Assembly: GCA_028752905.1 (NCBI GenBank)
Contig: JAQNBH010000010.1
Coordinates: 18,145,922-18,209,921, forward strand
Origin: Cladorhizidae sp. MBARI D1340-BT2
Lineage: Eukaryota > Porifera > Demospongiae > Poecilosclerida > Cladorhizidae
DNA length: 64,000 nt
Reading direction: 5' to 3'
The notes below the pieces were generated by a model that was not told the DNA's origin, searched no databases, and saw only the letters and a list, made by a program, of their open reading frames with translations. Below, one piece after another: positions 1 to 10,300 of this stretch (position 1 is its first letter; every line of letters starts with the position of its first letter). Made by a program: the position numbers and the translations under genes.

Positions 1-83
1 TAGAAGAGTTTTAACGCAGCGGTGAGAAAACATAGCTTGAAGAGAAAATGCATTTTATAAGTGATGAAATGTGGTGTCTGGAT

Positions 84-203
84 GCCTACGACCATACCAC
101 GTTGAGAACACCGGTTCTCGTCCGATCACCAAAGTTAAGCAGCGTTGGGCCTGCCCAGTACTTGGATGGGTGACCGCCTGGGAACAGCAGGTGTTGTAGG
201 CTT
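84..203 (+). rRNA. 5S rRNA gene copy 1 (G48A)
   Basis: Full-length 120 nt with a type A upstream region. It differs from the array consensus by G to A at 5S position 48 (base 131), in a CpG of the consensus. First copy in the window. Confidence 0.95.
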
Positions 204-1048
204 TTTGCTGGCCTCTCTCTTTTTTTTCTTCTTCTTTTTCACCTCTTACTTTGTGCAATAGTAATTCTACTCGGCAAGCGTAGAACCATGAATTCAGTCA
301 GACATTTGGCATTTGCACTTGGCTGAACAATTTGATCAGGGAAAAACAACAGCATGTGCCAAGATTTTGTTTGCCATTGAACTTGGAGGAAAAAATTGGA
401 TATATCGTATTTAAAAAATCGACCCATGCTGCTTCGACTACCCTCTGCCACCACTTGGTGATAATATATAGAACTTGGAGGAAAACATGAAGGGAAAAAT
501 GAGCACCACTGTGGATTGGAACAAGCCTATCGATGTTTAGTTCTTTTACGCGTGGAGGGAATAAAGTTGGGCTGAAATGAAATAGTGCAGCTTGTACTTT
601 CGAACATGCCTTCTCTTGTGTGTTCTTAATTGAACGAGTTTTTATTCGTGGTAAAAGATTGGTTAACAAATGCCTCCACTGGAGTTGATTTCAGCCTTGT
701 GTCATACTCCACTTCTAGTCCACTTTGAAGGACAGGATATCTGAAAGTGAGGTCAGCTTTGATAGCTATAAAAAAAAAATGATTTAAAATTGTTAGAAAT
801 GGAAAAGAAAAAGGAAGAGTTGGAGCTTCACAGTCATTTAAGATCTGTGACAAAGCCAAACTTATGATGTTATGTATATCACAAGTTCAAGTATTGAATG
901 TACTCTCTGCTTCGACTAATACCAAGCTGATGTGTCATCTGATGGAGTTCTATATAGTGAAAATTGGGTACAGCATCATCATGTTTGCAGGGGATGCCTG
1001 AAGATTGTGTCTCTAAAAACAACGAGGGCTGGTTTTGATCAGTGATAG

Positions 1049-1192
1049 TGTAGCTACCTCGTAGGGAGCTAACAAACAAAATCCAACAAGGAATAATTGA
1101 CAGAACCACTCGAGACAAAACTTGTTGTTATTATATATTGCGATCGAACATCTATCCTATATGACCCTTGACCTCCTATGTTGAACGCTACA
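1049..1192 (-). repeat. 3' LTR of element 1
   Basis: 144 bp, left copy; identical to 5263-5406 by eye. Termini TGTAGC/GCTACA. It is the 3' LTR because the element is coded on the minus strand. Confidence 0.95.
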
Positions 1193-1203
1193 TGGCCCCC
1201 CCT
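1193..1203 (-). other. Polypurine tract of element 1
   Basis: On the minus strand AGGGGGGGCCA directly abuts the 3' LTR, the expected position of the plus-strand primer. Confidence 0.75.
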
Positions 1204-1246
1204 AGCAATGTAAAATACAACAATAATCAGTTTGTGTATTATAACA

Positions 1247-4200
1247 TTACCAAGTTCGCAGGTTCAGTCTGTCCGGAGGGAGAATCTCACGTCCACTTCG
1301 TGTACGGAGAGATGGAGCCGTATCCGGAGGTGCTGGCCGAGTTTCCACTGTAGTTGTTGGTGGAGGAGCTGTGGCACTTTGTGGTTCCATAGGGGACGGG
1401 TAGGCAGTTTTGAGGCGATCAACTGTAACTCTCTCTACTTTGCCATCTCGATTAATGAGAAAGTGTTTCTCATTCCGTTCCAGAACTGGGTAGGGCCCAG
1501 CATAAGGGCGTTGGAGGGGGTTACGATGGGCACCATGGCGCATGTAGACGAAGCCCGTGTGCCCAAGGTCTATAGGGATGTGAGTTGGTCGGGTGCCATG
1601 GTATTGTGGAGGAGGAGGTAGGGCAGTGTGCATGGAAGTCTGAAGCTCGCGGAGGAAACCAGATTGCAGGTCGGACGCCCTTGGGGCGCTGAAAAATTCC
1701 CCAGGCAGGTGGAGAGCGGTGCCGTACACAAGGTCAGCTGGGGAGCACTCAGCATCCTCACGCCAGGCGGTTCGTATGCCCAGCAACACCATTGGCAATT
1801 CATCCATCCACTTGGGTCCTGTGAGGCGAGCCTTGAGGGAAGCTTTTAATTGCCTGTGCATTCGTTCGACTAGACCATTCGCCTGGGGGTGGTAAGCTGT
1901 GGTATTGTTGGCCGAAATTCCAAGCAGTCTGTTGAGTTCCGACCACAATTCCGAGGTGAACTGTGGGCCTCTGTCTGAGGTGAGGTCCCCAGGAACCCCA
2001 AAGCGAGCTATCCAGTTTCGCAGGAAGCCTTTGATGCACGTCTCCGCAGTGCATCCTGCCATGGGAATTGCTTCTGTCCACCGAGTGTAACGGTCGATAA
2101 CGGTAAAGAGGTATGTCATACACTCAGATTCGGGCAGTGGGCCAACAATGTCTACATGGAGAGATCCAAAGCGCCGTTCTGGCGGTGGACGAGGCTGCAG
2201 AGGGGCATGGACATGTCGTTGCACTTTGGAAGCCTGACAGGGGTGGCATGTTCGGCACCAGCTGCGGACATCGGTCTTCATCTTGTGCCAGACGAACCGA
2301 CGTGAGATAGCTCTGAGTGTGGGGCGGCTGCCAGCGTGTGAGAGTCCATGGATGGTGTCAAAGATGCGCCGTCTCCACTCGCGTGGCACAAGTGGCCGTG
2401 TATGACCAGTGGAGATATCACACAGCACAGTGAAGTCCTGGAAGGGTACGTCCTCTAGCCGGAGGCTGGTGATTGCTGTGCGATAGGCATGGATCTCATC
2501 CGAGGTGGTTTGGTCAGCGGCCAGTTGTCGGTAGTTAATGTCTGGTGAGAACATTGCAGCGATGGTAGGGGCTCTGGACAGGGCATCGGCTACCACGTTG
2601 TTTCGACCTGACACATGTTGCACGTCGTTTGTGAACTCTGCCACGAACGAGAGATGCCTTGTTTGGCGAGGGGAGCGGTCTACAGCATTTGACATTGCCC
2701 CAACAAGGGGCTTGTGATCTGTGAAGGCTGTGAATGATCGGCCTTCAACATAGTGGCGAAACTGCTTGATGCCCAGATACAGTGCGAGGAGTTCTCTGTC
2801 GAAAGTGGCGTACTTTTGTTCAGCTGTGGTAAGTTTCTTGCTGAAGAAAGCAAGCGGGTGCCAGGAACCCTCGCGGAACTGGTCCAGGGAACCACCAACA
2901 GCAAAATCTGAAGCGTCTACAGTAATGGCGAGTTTGCCGCCATTGATGGGGTGCTCAAGGAGGGCCGCAGAGGCAAGGGCGGACTTGGCCATGTCAAAGG
3001 CAATCTGACAGTTGTCTGACCAGGTAATTGCTTGACCCCTTCTTTTGCAGGCTTCATGCAGAGGATGAAGGTGGCCGGCAAGTCCAGGCAAGAATCGGTG
3101 GTAGAAGTTAACCATTCCGAGGAACATCTGGAGACTTTTCTTGGTATTCGGGGCTGGGAACTCGCGGACTGCTGAGACTCGTTCCGGTAGTGGTTTGATA
3201 CCGGTTGTGGTAACATGGTGGCCAAGGAAGTCTATCTGGGCGACACCGAAGACACACTTTTGTCTTTGGACAACCATCCCACTATCCGACAAGGCTTTGA
3301 AGACTTTGCGAAGGTCGTTTGCATGTTCCGTTCGGGTGCTGCTGCTCACGAGGATGTCGTCCAGGTAGATGAAGACGCAGGGGATGCCTCGGAGTATGGT
3401 GTCCATGAGTCGTTGGAATGTTTGAGCGGCGTTCTTGAGTCCGAATGGCATACGGAGAAATTCCCACAGGCCGAAGGGAGTAATGATGGCTGTTTTGCAA
3501 ATGTCTGACTCTGCCATCGGAATTTGGTGGTACCCTCGAGCCAAGTCAATTTTGGAGAAAATAGTCTTGTCGTGTAGATTTCCGTTAAAGTCGCCAATGT
3601 GAGGTATGGGATAGCGGTCATCTGTGGTGGCCGCGTTGAGGTGCCTGAAATCGCCACATGGTCGCCAGCCACCGCCTGGTTTGGGTGTGATATGTAGAGG
3701 AGATGACCAGGGAGAGTTCGATCTCCGGATAATGCCCAAGTCTTCCATCTTCTTGAACTCAGTCTTGGCTACGGCTAGTTTCTCATCATGGAGGCGGCGT
3801 ACCCGAGCGAAAACAGGGGGTCCCTTGGTGGTCAGATGGTGCTCTACGCCGTGCAAGTTTTCGTCAGAGGAACGAAAGCGTGGAACTAGTAGTTCGGGAA
3901 ACTCATTGAGAATGGAGGCCATGTCACTGTCATCTGTCCTGACTCGGTGGATGCCGCGCACGTCTGATGCCAACGAGGCTGTGGTTGGGATGACGGAATA
4001 AGAGTAGAGATCGATAAGGCGACGTCCTCGGAGGTCGACTGTGAGGTTGTTAGAGACGAGAAAGTCTGCGCCCAGAATAGGTTGGCGTACATCTGCAATG
4101 TGGAATGATTGCACGAAGGAGCGGGATCCCAGATTGACTGTAATACTTCTTTGGCCCCAGGTTGAGATTTTAGAGTCGTTTGCTGCGGCGAGCGGTTGGG

Positions 4201-4306
4201 TTGTTTCACGATGTTGTCGATCAGTGGGGGAAGCAGGAAACACCGACTCATCTGCACCTGTGTCGATGAGGAAGTGTCTGCCAGTTTTACGGTCCCAGAC
4301 AGACAT
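1247..4306 (-). CDS. Pol polyprotein of element 1 (PR-RT-RNase H-IN)
   Basis: 1019 codons without a break. Residue positions: protease DTG 15-17; reverse transcriptase about 150-335 with YLDD 314-317; RNase H with D464, E505, D530 and D574; integrase zinc domain H653, H657, C687, C690; catalytic D719, D778 and E814, the last spaced exactly DX35E. The ATG at 4306 may not be the real start. The frame is open upstream through the gag stop and is -1 relative to gag, so synthesis as a Gag-Pol fusion by -1 frameshifting is likely. I did not identify a slippery site. No chromodomain seen; the C-terminus is proline-rich. The protein copies and inserts the element. Confidence 0.95.
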   Translation of the reverse strand: MSVWDRKTGRHFLIDTGADESVFPASPTDRQHRETTQPLAAANDSKISTWGQRSITVNLGSRSFVQSFHIADVRQPILGADFLVSNNLTVDLRGRRLIDLYSYSVIPTTASLASDVRGIHRVRTDDSDMASILNEFPELLVPRFRSSDENLHGVEHHLTTKGPPVFARVRRLHDEKLAVAKTEFKKMEDLGIIRRSNSPWSSPLHITPKPGGGWRPCGDFRHLNAATTDDRYPIPHIGDFNGNLHDKTIFSKIDLARGYHQIPMAESDICKTAIITPFGLWEFLRMPFGLKNAAQTFQRLMDTILRGIPCVFIYLDDILVSSSTRTEHANDLRKVFKALSDSGMVVQRQKCVFGVAQIDFLGHHVTTTGIKPLPERVSAVREFPAPNTKKSLQMFLGMVNFYHRFLPGLAGHLHPLHEACKRRGQAITWSDNCQIAFDMAKSALASAALLEHPINGGKLAITVDASDFAVGGSLDQFREGSWHPLAFFSKKLTTAEQKYATFDRELLALYLGIKQFRHYVEGRSFTAFTDHKPLVGAMSNAVDRSPRQTRHLSFVAEFTNDVQHVSGRNNVVADALSRAPTIAAMFSPDINYRQLAADQTTSDEIHAYRTAITSLRLEDVPFQDFTVLCDISTGHTRPLVPREWRRRIFDTIHGLSHAGSRPTLRAISRRFVWHKMKTDVRSWCRTCHPCQASKVQRHVHAPLQPRPPPERRFGSLHVDIVGPLPESECMTYLFTVIDRYTRWTEAIPMAGCTAETCIKGFLRNWIARFGVPGDLTSDRGPQFTSELWSELNRLLGISANNTTAYHPQANGLVERMHRQLKASLKARLTGPKWMDELPMVLLGIRTAWREDAECSPADLVYGTALHLPGEFFSAPRASDLQSGFLRELQTSMHTALPPPPQYHGTRPTHIPIDLGHTGFVYMRHGAHRNPLQRPYAGPYPVLERNEKHFLINRDGKVERVTVDRLKTAYPSPMEPQSATAPPPTTTVETRPAPPDTAPSLRTRSGREILPPDRLNLRTW

Positions 4307-4350
4307 TGTGTTGCTTCCGTCTTGATGATGATGGCCGACCGCTACGACGG

Positions 4351-5130
4351 CTAGCGGCCGGCGGTGGCATTTCCCGACCTCGGGATAAGGTGGGCCATGT
4401 CACATAGTGCCGCAGATGAGGTTTCACCACATTTGCGTGCTTTCTCCCCAAACTTGGCGTGGTAATAACAGCGTGTGCCTGTCCTACCTATAGGCGGATG
4501 TGTGCGTCTGTCCCTGTTACCTGGCGAGACCACCGCGATACCATAGGCCGGGGATTGGGCTGCAAGGACGTCATCAGCGGCTTTGGCGAGGTCAGTTATG
4601 TTGGTTGGGGGATCTCGGGCAAGTACGACCCGAACAGACTCTGGTAGCTGCCGCAGGAAGAGGGCGCGGTAGACTGTGGACTTCTGGTCGTCAGCTGTAG
4701 TCAGTGAGTTCATGTACCGGAGGAGGCCCGATGGTTTGCGGTCACCCAGACCTGAGATGGCAAGGAGAGAAGTATCTTTGTCAGCTTGAGTGAGGCCAAA
4801 GGTGCTGATGAGTAGCATCTTTAATGCGTCAAACTTGCCTCTGACAGGTGGATTTAGGAGGAAGGCCGAGATTTCTTCGGCTGTTGTCTTGTCCAGCCCT
4901 TGCACCACATGGTGGTATTTGGTATCATCAGCTATGATGTTCTTGGTGACAAACTGTGACTCTAGGAGGGAGAACCACACTTCAGGGCGGGTGGGCCAAA
5001 AGGTTGGTATCTTGACTGTTACTGCTTGGACTACTCCAGCGATATCACCCACGGCACCCACTGCAGGGGTTGCCGCTGTTTGGAGAGCAATAACCCGTTG
5101 AGCGATGGCAGTGATGTCGGCAGGGTCCAT
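4351..5130 (-). CDS. Gag protein of element 1 (CHCC type)
   Basis: 259 codons. Forms the virus-like particle and binds RNA. The N-terminal half has the [15 protein letters not shown] segment (39-53) typical of CsRn1-like Gag. Near the C-terminus Cys221, His224, Cys234 and Cys243 give CX2HX9CX8C, the unusual CHCC box of this clade instead of CCHC. The start codon at 5130 has A at -3 and G at +4, a good animal initiation context. It ends with TAG at 4351-4353, 45 bases before the first pol ATG and overlapping the open pol frame. Confidence 0.92.
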   Translation of the reverse strand: MDPADITAIAQRVIALQTAATPAVGAVGDIAGVVQAVTVKIPTFWPTRPEVWFSLLESQFVTKNIIADDTKYHHVVQGLDKTTAEEISAFLLNPPVRGKFDALKMLLISTFGLTQADKDTSLLAISGLGDRKPSGLLRYMNSLTTADDQKSTVYRALFLRQLPESVRVVLARDPPTNITDLAKAADDVLAAQSPAYGIAVVSPGNRDRRTHPPIGRTGTRCYYHAKFGEKARKCGETSSAALCDMAHLIPRSGNATAGR

Positions 5131-5244
5131 GCTGGGTAGATGTTTGTTTCAGTACGCCGGGGCGTTATTTGGAGTTAACTTTCACAACACTGTACTAACT
5201 GCAGTTGAGAAGAACTGGAGGCCAGTGTTGGGAGAGAGTGTGCT

Positions 5245-5261
5245 TCACGTCGGGGTCACCA
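5245..5261 (-). promoter_or_regulatory. Primer-binding site of element 1 (tRNA-Trp)
   Basis: The plus strand reads TCACGTCGGGGTCACCA, matching the conserved 3' end of animal cytosolic tRNA-Trp plus CCA. On the element's strand it is the complementary site, one base from the 5' LTR. tRNA-Trp priming is known for CsRn1-clade elements. Confidence 0.88.
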
Positions 5262-5262
5262 G

Positions 5263-5406
5263 TGTAGCTACCTCGTAGGGAGCTAACAAACAAAATCCAA
5301 CAAGGAATAATTGACAGAACCACTCGAGACAAAACTTGTTGTTATTATATATTGCGATCGAACATCTATCCTATATGACCCTTGACCTCCTATGTTGAAC
5401 GCTACA
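5263..5406 (-). repeat. 5' LTR of element 1
   Basis: 144 bp, right copy, identical to 1049-1192. Carries the element's promoter by position; no motif assigned. Confidence 0.95.
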
Positions 5407-5790
5407 ATAGTATCCTTAGTGTGAATGGTTACTATAGGGTTGATATTTCGTGGACTTTTTGCTCATTTTTGTTTCCAATGCAAATAGAAATATGTCTGGT
5501 CTAGAAGGGGTAAGGATCGTCACGTTTTGACCGTCACTGCGAAGTGAACTTCCAGGTACAAGTTAGTAGTCCTAACGAAAGCTGATCTACGGTCCAGGAG
5601 AAATTGGCTGACTCTCAATTGATACTAGGACCTTGCGAATGACATAAGAACTTGGGGAAAAGAAGATGAAAAAAATAGAGTGCACAAAACATTAGTAGCC
5701 GCTGTTGAATTGGAACAAGCCGGAAATCTGTCTCTTCTAGAAGAGTTTTAACGCAGCGGTGAGAAAACATAGCTTGAAGAGAAAATGCAT

Positions 5791-5798
5791 TTTATAAG
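5791..5798 (+). promoter_or_regulatory. TATA-like box at -30 of 5S (representative)
   Basis: TTTATAAG lies 30 to 23 bases upstream of 5S copy 2. The same octamer at the same distance precedes every 5S gene in the window, in both A and B spacers. A TATA-like element near -30 is known to assist RNA polymerase III at 5S genes in several eukaryotes (Drosophila, Arabidopsis, Neurospora). Conservation alone is weak evidence because the whole array is homogenised. Confidence 0.6.
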
Positions 5799-5820
5799 TG
5801 ATGAAATGTGGTGTCTGGAT

Positions 5821-5940
5821 GCCTACGACCATACCACGTTGAGAACACCGGTTCTCGTCCGATCACCGAAGTTAAGCAGCGTTGGGCCTGCCCAGTACTT
5901 GGATGGGTGACCGCCTGGGAACAGCAGGTGTTGTAGGCTT
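5821..5940 (+). rRNA. 5S rRNA gene copy 2 (array consensus)
   Basis: 5S rRNA, component of the large ribosomal subunit, transcribed by RNA polymerase III. The 120-nt sequence has the conserved landmarks GTCCGATCACCGAAG and TACTTGGATGGGTGACCGCC. The ends GCCTAC (1-6) and GTAGGC (113-118) pair as helix I. It starts at GCCTACGACC and ends in a T run. This copy is the consensus used to describe the others; exact matches are the copies starting at 5821, 12826, 14267, 25870, 50681, 52124, 53478, 56373, 57731 and 59088. Confidence 0.98.
5870..5917 (+). promoter_or_regulatory. 5S internal control region (A box to C box, representative)
   Basis: Positions 50-97 of the gene cover the type 1 pol III internal promoter known from other animals: A box about 50-64, intermediate element about 67-72, and C box about 80-97, the TFIIIA-binding region. 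Assignment is by homologous position. Copies with indels here (22889, 38623, 60506, 61876) are likely impaired. Confidence 0.7.
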
Positions 5941-5964
5941 TTTGCTGGCCTCTCTCTTTTTTTT
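5939..5964 (+). terminator. Pol III T-run terminator (representative)
   Basis: TTTTT at the 3' end of the 5S gene (5939-5943), followed 13 bases later by an eight-T run (5957-5964) that could act as a backup. The arrangement recurs in every unit. Some copies have a C interrupting the second run. Confidence 0.8.
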
Positions 5965-6485
5965 CTTCTTCTTTTTCACCTCTTACTTTGTGCAATAGTA
6001 ATTCTACTCGGCAAGCGTAGAACCATGAATTCAGTCAGACATTTGGCATTTGCACTTGGCTGAACAATTTGATCAGGGAAAAACAACAGCATGTGTCAAG
6101 ATTTTGTTTGCCATTGAACTTGGAGGGAAAAATTGGATATATCGTATTAAAAAAATCGACCCATGCTGCTTCGACTACCCTCTGCCACCACTTGGTGATA
6201 ATATATAGAACTTGGAGGAAAACATGAAGGGAAAAATGAGCACCACTGTGGATTGGAACAAGCCTATCGATGTTTAGTTCTTTTACGCGTGGAGGGAATA
6301 AAGTTGGGCTGAAATGAAATAGTGCAGCTTGTACTTTCGAACATGCCTTCTCTTGTGTGTTCTTAATTGAACGAGTTTTTATTCGTGGTAAAAGATTGGT
6401 TAACAAATGCCTCCACTGGAGTTGATTTCAGCCTTGTGTCATACTCCACTTCTAGTCCACTTTGAAGGACAGGATATCTGAAAGT

Positions 6486-6678
6486 TAGACAATAACGACC
6501 TAGACTAGTCCTCCTATACGTGTATTAACATTGCTGGTCGCACCTTACCCGGTTGACGTCCCCTTACCTCACGCATGCTCACGCACATACGTTCACTTGA
6601 TGTATTCATTCCATGCCTGCCATACTGATATTCAATCCTCTCTGATCAGGTACTGGAACGGCGTACCGCGCTTGACTA
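6486..6678 (+). repeat. 5' LTR of element 2
   Basis: 193 bp. The putative RNA start is at about 6594 (CACTTG), giving U3 of about 108 bp. U3 shares blocks with the LTR of element 3, for example TTAACATT, ACCTTACCCG and TCCCCTTACCT. No canonical TATA box at -30 was found. Confidence 0.92.
6594..6608 (+). promoter_or_regulatory. Putative self-primer (predicted 5' end of element 2 RNA)
   Basis: CACTTGATGTATTCA within the 5' LTR is a perfect 15-nt reverse complement of 6679-6693. The preceding T makes TCACTT, an initiator-like context. In Tf1 of fission yeast the first 11 nt of the transcript fold back and prime reverse transcription; this segment has the matching geometry. Confidence 0.75.
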
Positions 6679-6693
6679 TGAATACATCAAGTG
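6679..6693 (+). promoter_or_regulatory. Self-complementary primer-binding site of element 2
   Basis: TGAATACATCAAGTG begins at the first base after the 5' LTR, where a primer-binding site belongs. It does not start with TGG, so it cannot pair with a tRNA CCA end. It pairs perfectly with 6594-6608. Confidence 0.78.
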
Positions 6694-6749
6694 CTTTGAT
6701 AGTCTCTATTTAGACATCTAGCCTTGCCTGCAACAGTGCTGGCGAAGTG

Positions 6750-6805
6750 AGCCTTCGTTTCGGTAGGAGTTCTATTTAGCCTTCGTTTCGGTAGGAGGTC
6801 TATTT
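6750..6805 (+). repeat. 28-bp direct repeat in element 2 leader
   Basis: Two tandem copies of a 28-bp sequence starting AGCCTTCGTTTCGG, differing at one base (AGTTC versus AGGTC), just upstream of the gag start. Confidence 0.9.
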
Positions 6806-6815
6806 GGTGCCCACC

Positions 6816-7283
6816 ATGGCGGTGAGCTGCCCATACCCTGGATGTGATTATGCCACGCCCATGGAGGTAGATCCAGTGGTGGTAGCAGCCATACTGAACG
6901 GGCATATGTTGATACACAGCCAGGCAACACGAGCGAAGCCCACACCCGTCCGTCGGCCGGAAGTATCGGCCGGGGGGACCACCGAGGGATGGCAGTACTT
7001 CCTGACCAGGTGGAGGGCCTACTCGCAGGCTGTCCGCTTGGTGGGGCCCGACATCGGCATACAACTCCTCGAATGTCTAGACGCCAAACTCAGGAGAGAC
7101 GTGACCCGGAATGTCATCGGACCCTTACCCATAGAGGAGTACACGGAGGCGGACCTCCTAGCAGCCATCAAGGCCCTGGCTGTGAGGGAGGAGAACCCCA
7201 AGGTAGCCAGGGTCGCCCTCTCCAGGATGGTCCAGGATCGGTGGGAGCCTATCCGGTCTTTCGCCGCGAGGCTCCGCGGCTAG
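6816..7283 (+). pseudogene. Gag N-terminal part of element 2, ends at premature TAG
   Basis: Starts at ATG 6816 in a strong context (CCCACCATGG). The first 30 residues have a C2H2-like finger: CPYPGC, then HMLIH. A helical Gag region follows, ending in FAARLRG. TAG at 7281-7283 stops it after 155 codons. The frame resumes without shift, and in element 3 the same position is a sense codon, so this is a nonsense mutation in gag, not the gag-pol boundary. Confidence 0.9.
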
Positions 7284-7304
7284 GCAGAGGTCTGCCGGTT
7301 CACC

Positions 7305-10300
7305 ATGAAGTGTGCAGCGTGTGACCAGGTGAACAACCAGGGGGAGCAGCGGGTCGCTGACCAGCTCTGCATCGGCCTGGCCGATGCAGACATCCAAGTC
7401 GACCTGCTGAAGGACCCCAATCAATCAATGACAGTGGAGGAGACGGTGCGCTTCGTGGAGGTGAGGGCCGCAGGCAAACGGTCCGCGGTAACCATTACCA
7501 CACCCACCTCAACAGGCGCCCTAGGCGAGGGGACGGAGAATGAAGACGCTGCCGCACTCAGTGGATACCGCCACCAACAGCGCCAGCCCTCACCTTGCAC
7601 CAAGGCGACCCTTCCCAGGACCAACCGTCCCCATGCCACACAACCTCACCAACCCCAGAGGAATATGCCCAACCCAAGCAGAGGGCAAACTAACACCACC
7701 TGGCACCCCACAAACCCCAAGGCCACCTGCTGCTTTTGTGGCCGACAGGGCCATGGCGAGAGAGAAAGAACCGCCATCCGCAGAACACACTGCCCAGCAT
7801 TTGGCTCCACCTGCCCATCATGTGGCAGGTCGAATCACTTTGCACCCATGTGTTGGCAGAGGTCATCTGAACAAGAGAGCGCCGTGTCGGAGCAGGTCCA
7901 CACCATGACCGAAGGCACGCTCCCCCATCAATCCTGGGACTCAGACACCCAACGATGGACCCAACGCCGCTCACCGCCACAGCCAATCATTGAAGTATCG
8001 GTGTCCACCCACAGAGAGGACTACCGGGCACATGGCCACACACTCAAGAAGGAAAGACACCACCTCGCCACCACAGCCATGGCTGACACGGGCTGCCAGA
8101 GTTGCCTGGCAGGCCCACTCCTCCTGAGAGACCTGAACCTGCTCGAAACCGACCTCATACCTGCCACACTCGTGATGAGCTCGGCCAGCGGGAACAACCT
8201 GCCCATCCTTGGCACCGCACTCCTCCGGATCAAGCTCCACCACTCAAGACGCGAGACGAGGCAGATGGTATATTTTAGCCCCTTAGCCACGAAGCTGTAC
8301 CTGAGCATGTCCACGTGCACAGACCTTGGGCTGATCGATACGGGGTTCCCCCTCTGTATGCCGACGCCACCCACGGGAAACGGCACGGGTACACGGGCGA
8401 CCCCTGATCAGCCCTCGTCACATCTCAATGCGGTCCTGCAGACCAGAACACCCCTGCTGACCAGAACCCGTCAACCAGCGACCAGACCAGCCATCGGCCG
8501 TCCGACAATGTCCCCAGCGGACCTGCAGACCAGACCACCGGGACCCCACACTCAACCAGTGGTGAGCCAAAATGCACACAATCCCCCCAGACCCTGCTCA
8601 TGCCCAACCAGGGCACCCCCCCCAGATAGACCAACCTCCCTTCCCTTTCCTGGCACTGAGGAGAACCGCCACAGACTTGAGCGCCACTTGCTGGACCTAT
8701 ACTCAGCAAGTGCGTTCAACGTCTGTGAGCATCAACCCCTCCCCATGATGTCTGGACCCCCACTCTCCCTGAGCATTGACCCAACAGCCATCCCCAAACC
8801 CTGCCACAACCCCATAGACATTCCCATCCATTGGCAGGACGAGGTGAAGGCAGGGCTCGACCGGGACGTCCGCCTTGGCGTGCTGGAGAAGGTCCCCCTG
8901 GGTACGCCCGTCACTTGGTGCCACCGTATGGTAATATGCACCAAGAAGGACGGGTCACTCAGGAGGACAATCAACTTCCAGCCCCTGAACCAGCACGCCA
9001 CGCGCGAGACCCATCACTGCCCATCACCCTTCCACCAAGCCCGTGCCATTCCATGCCGAACCAAAAAGACCGTCTTCGACGCGTGGAATGGCTACCACTC
9101 CGTGGCCCTTGACAAAAGAGATCGCCACTATACAACTTTCATCACTCCATGGGGCAGGTACAGATACTGTACCGCCCCCCAAGGCTACATCGCCTCAGGG
9201 GATGCCTACACGGCCAGATACGATGCCCTCGTCGCCAACGTTACGTCTAAGACCAAGTGCATCGACGATGCACTACTCTGGTCGGACGACATCACAGGAG
9301 CATTCCACCAGGCGACTGAGTGGCTCCACATCTGCGCCGTGAACGGCATCACCTTAAACCCCCGAAAGTTCCACTTTGCGGAAGACACCGTGGAGTTTGC
9401 TGGATTCAACGTGACACCATCTGAGGTACGCCCAGCCAATAAGTTCATCGAATCGATCACGGATTTCCCAACCCCAACCGGCATTACTGACATACGTGCC
9501 TGGTTCGGCCTGGTGAATCAGGTATCCTACACATTCGCCATGACAGCCACCATGCTACCCTTCAGAGCCCTGCTCAAACCCTCCACCCCTTTCACCTGGA
9601 CGGACGAGCTGGCTGAAGCCTTCACTGCATCCAAACTCCACATCTGCGAGCGCATCAGGGTCGGCGTCCAAATCTTCGACAAGGACCGCCCAACCTGCCT
9701 GGCGACCGACTGGAGCAAGGACGGGATCGGGTTCTGGCTGTTCCAAAAACACTGCCAGTGCCCGCCCCGCGCCTTGTTCTGTTGCCAGGATGGTTGGCGC
9801 ATCACCCTGGTGGGCTCGCGCTTCACCCACCCAGCTGAGTCCCGCTACGCCCCTGTTGAGGGAGAGGCTCTAGCTGTGGCTGATGCACTGGACAAGGCCC
9901 GACACTTCGTCCTCGGGTGCAGCGATCTCGTGGTAGCAGTCGACCACAAACCCCTGCTGAAGCTCTTCGGTGATCGCTGCCTCGAGGACATCCCCAACCC
10001 CCGCCTACGCAACATCAAGGAGAAGACCCTCCGATACCGGTTCCGGATGGTGTACATCCCTGGCGTGAGAAACCACACCAGCGATGCCCTCTCACGCCAC
10101 CCATCCGGGACCCGGACCCCACCCCGCCTCCACCTCACAGACGACCTCGCTGACCCAAACGCGTCATGCCCAGGCAGCCCCACATCGGCAATCGCAATCA
10201 TTCAGACGGACAGTGACGACAGTCGGGACGACAACGGCCTCTCAACTGCACTGTGCATGGCCATCTCAACCATACCAATCAACTGGGAACAAATACAGAT

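Larger units (their letters stand above)
1049..5406 (-). mobile_element. LTR retrotransposon 1, Ty3/Gypsy CsRn1 clade, apparently intact
   Basis: 4358-bp element flanked by the 4-bp target duplication ATAG (1045-1048, 5407-5410) in the 5S spacer. Two LTRs of 144 bp appear identical and begin TGTAGC and end GCTACA. Minus-strand order: 5' LTR, tRNA-Trp primer site, gag, pol (protease, RT, RNase H, integrase), polypurine tract, 3' LTR. The 4-bp duplication, the CHCC-type Gag motif and the tRNA-Trp primer are known traits of the CsRn1 clade. Identical LTRs indicate recent insertion. Confidence 0.95.

Noticed and set aside
55..258. 67-codon ORF antisense to each 5S gene
   Set aside because: Lies on the opposite strand of a highly conserved RNA gene, so its persistence reflects the rRNA.
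298..669. A 122-123-codon minus-strand ORF recurring in most 5S spacers
   Set aside because: Its conservation is explained by array homogenisation. It is truncated by the minisatellite in three units and disrupted by frame changes in others (for example 16035, 23145, 59416). No domain recognised and no sign of codon-level constraint.
1232..5101. Plus-strand ORFs of 60-129 codons across element 1
   Set aside because: Opposite-strand shadows of gag and pol.
7281..7283. Programmed amber readthrough, as in gammaretroviruses
   Set aside because: The stop is inside Gag, upstream of the zinc knuckles, and the sister element has a sense codon there.
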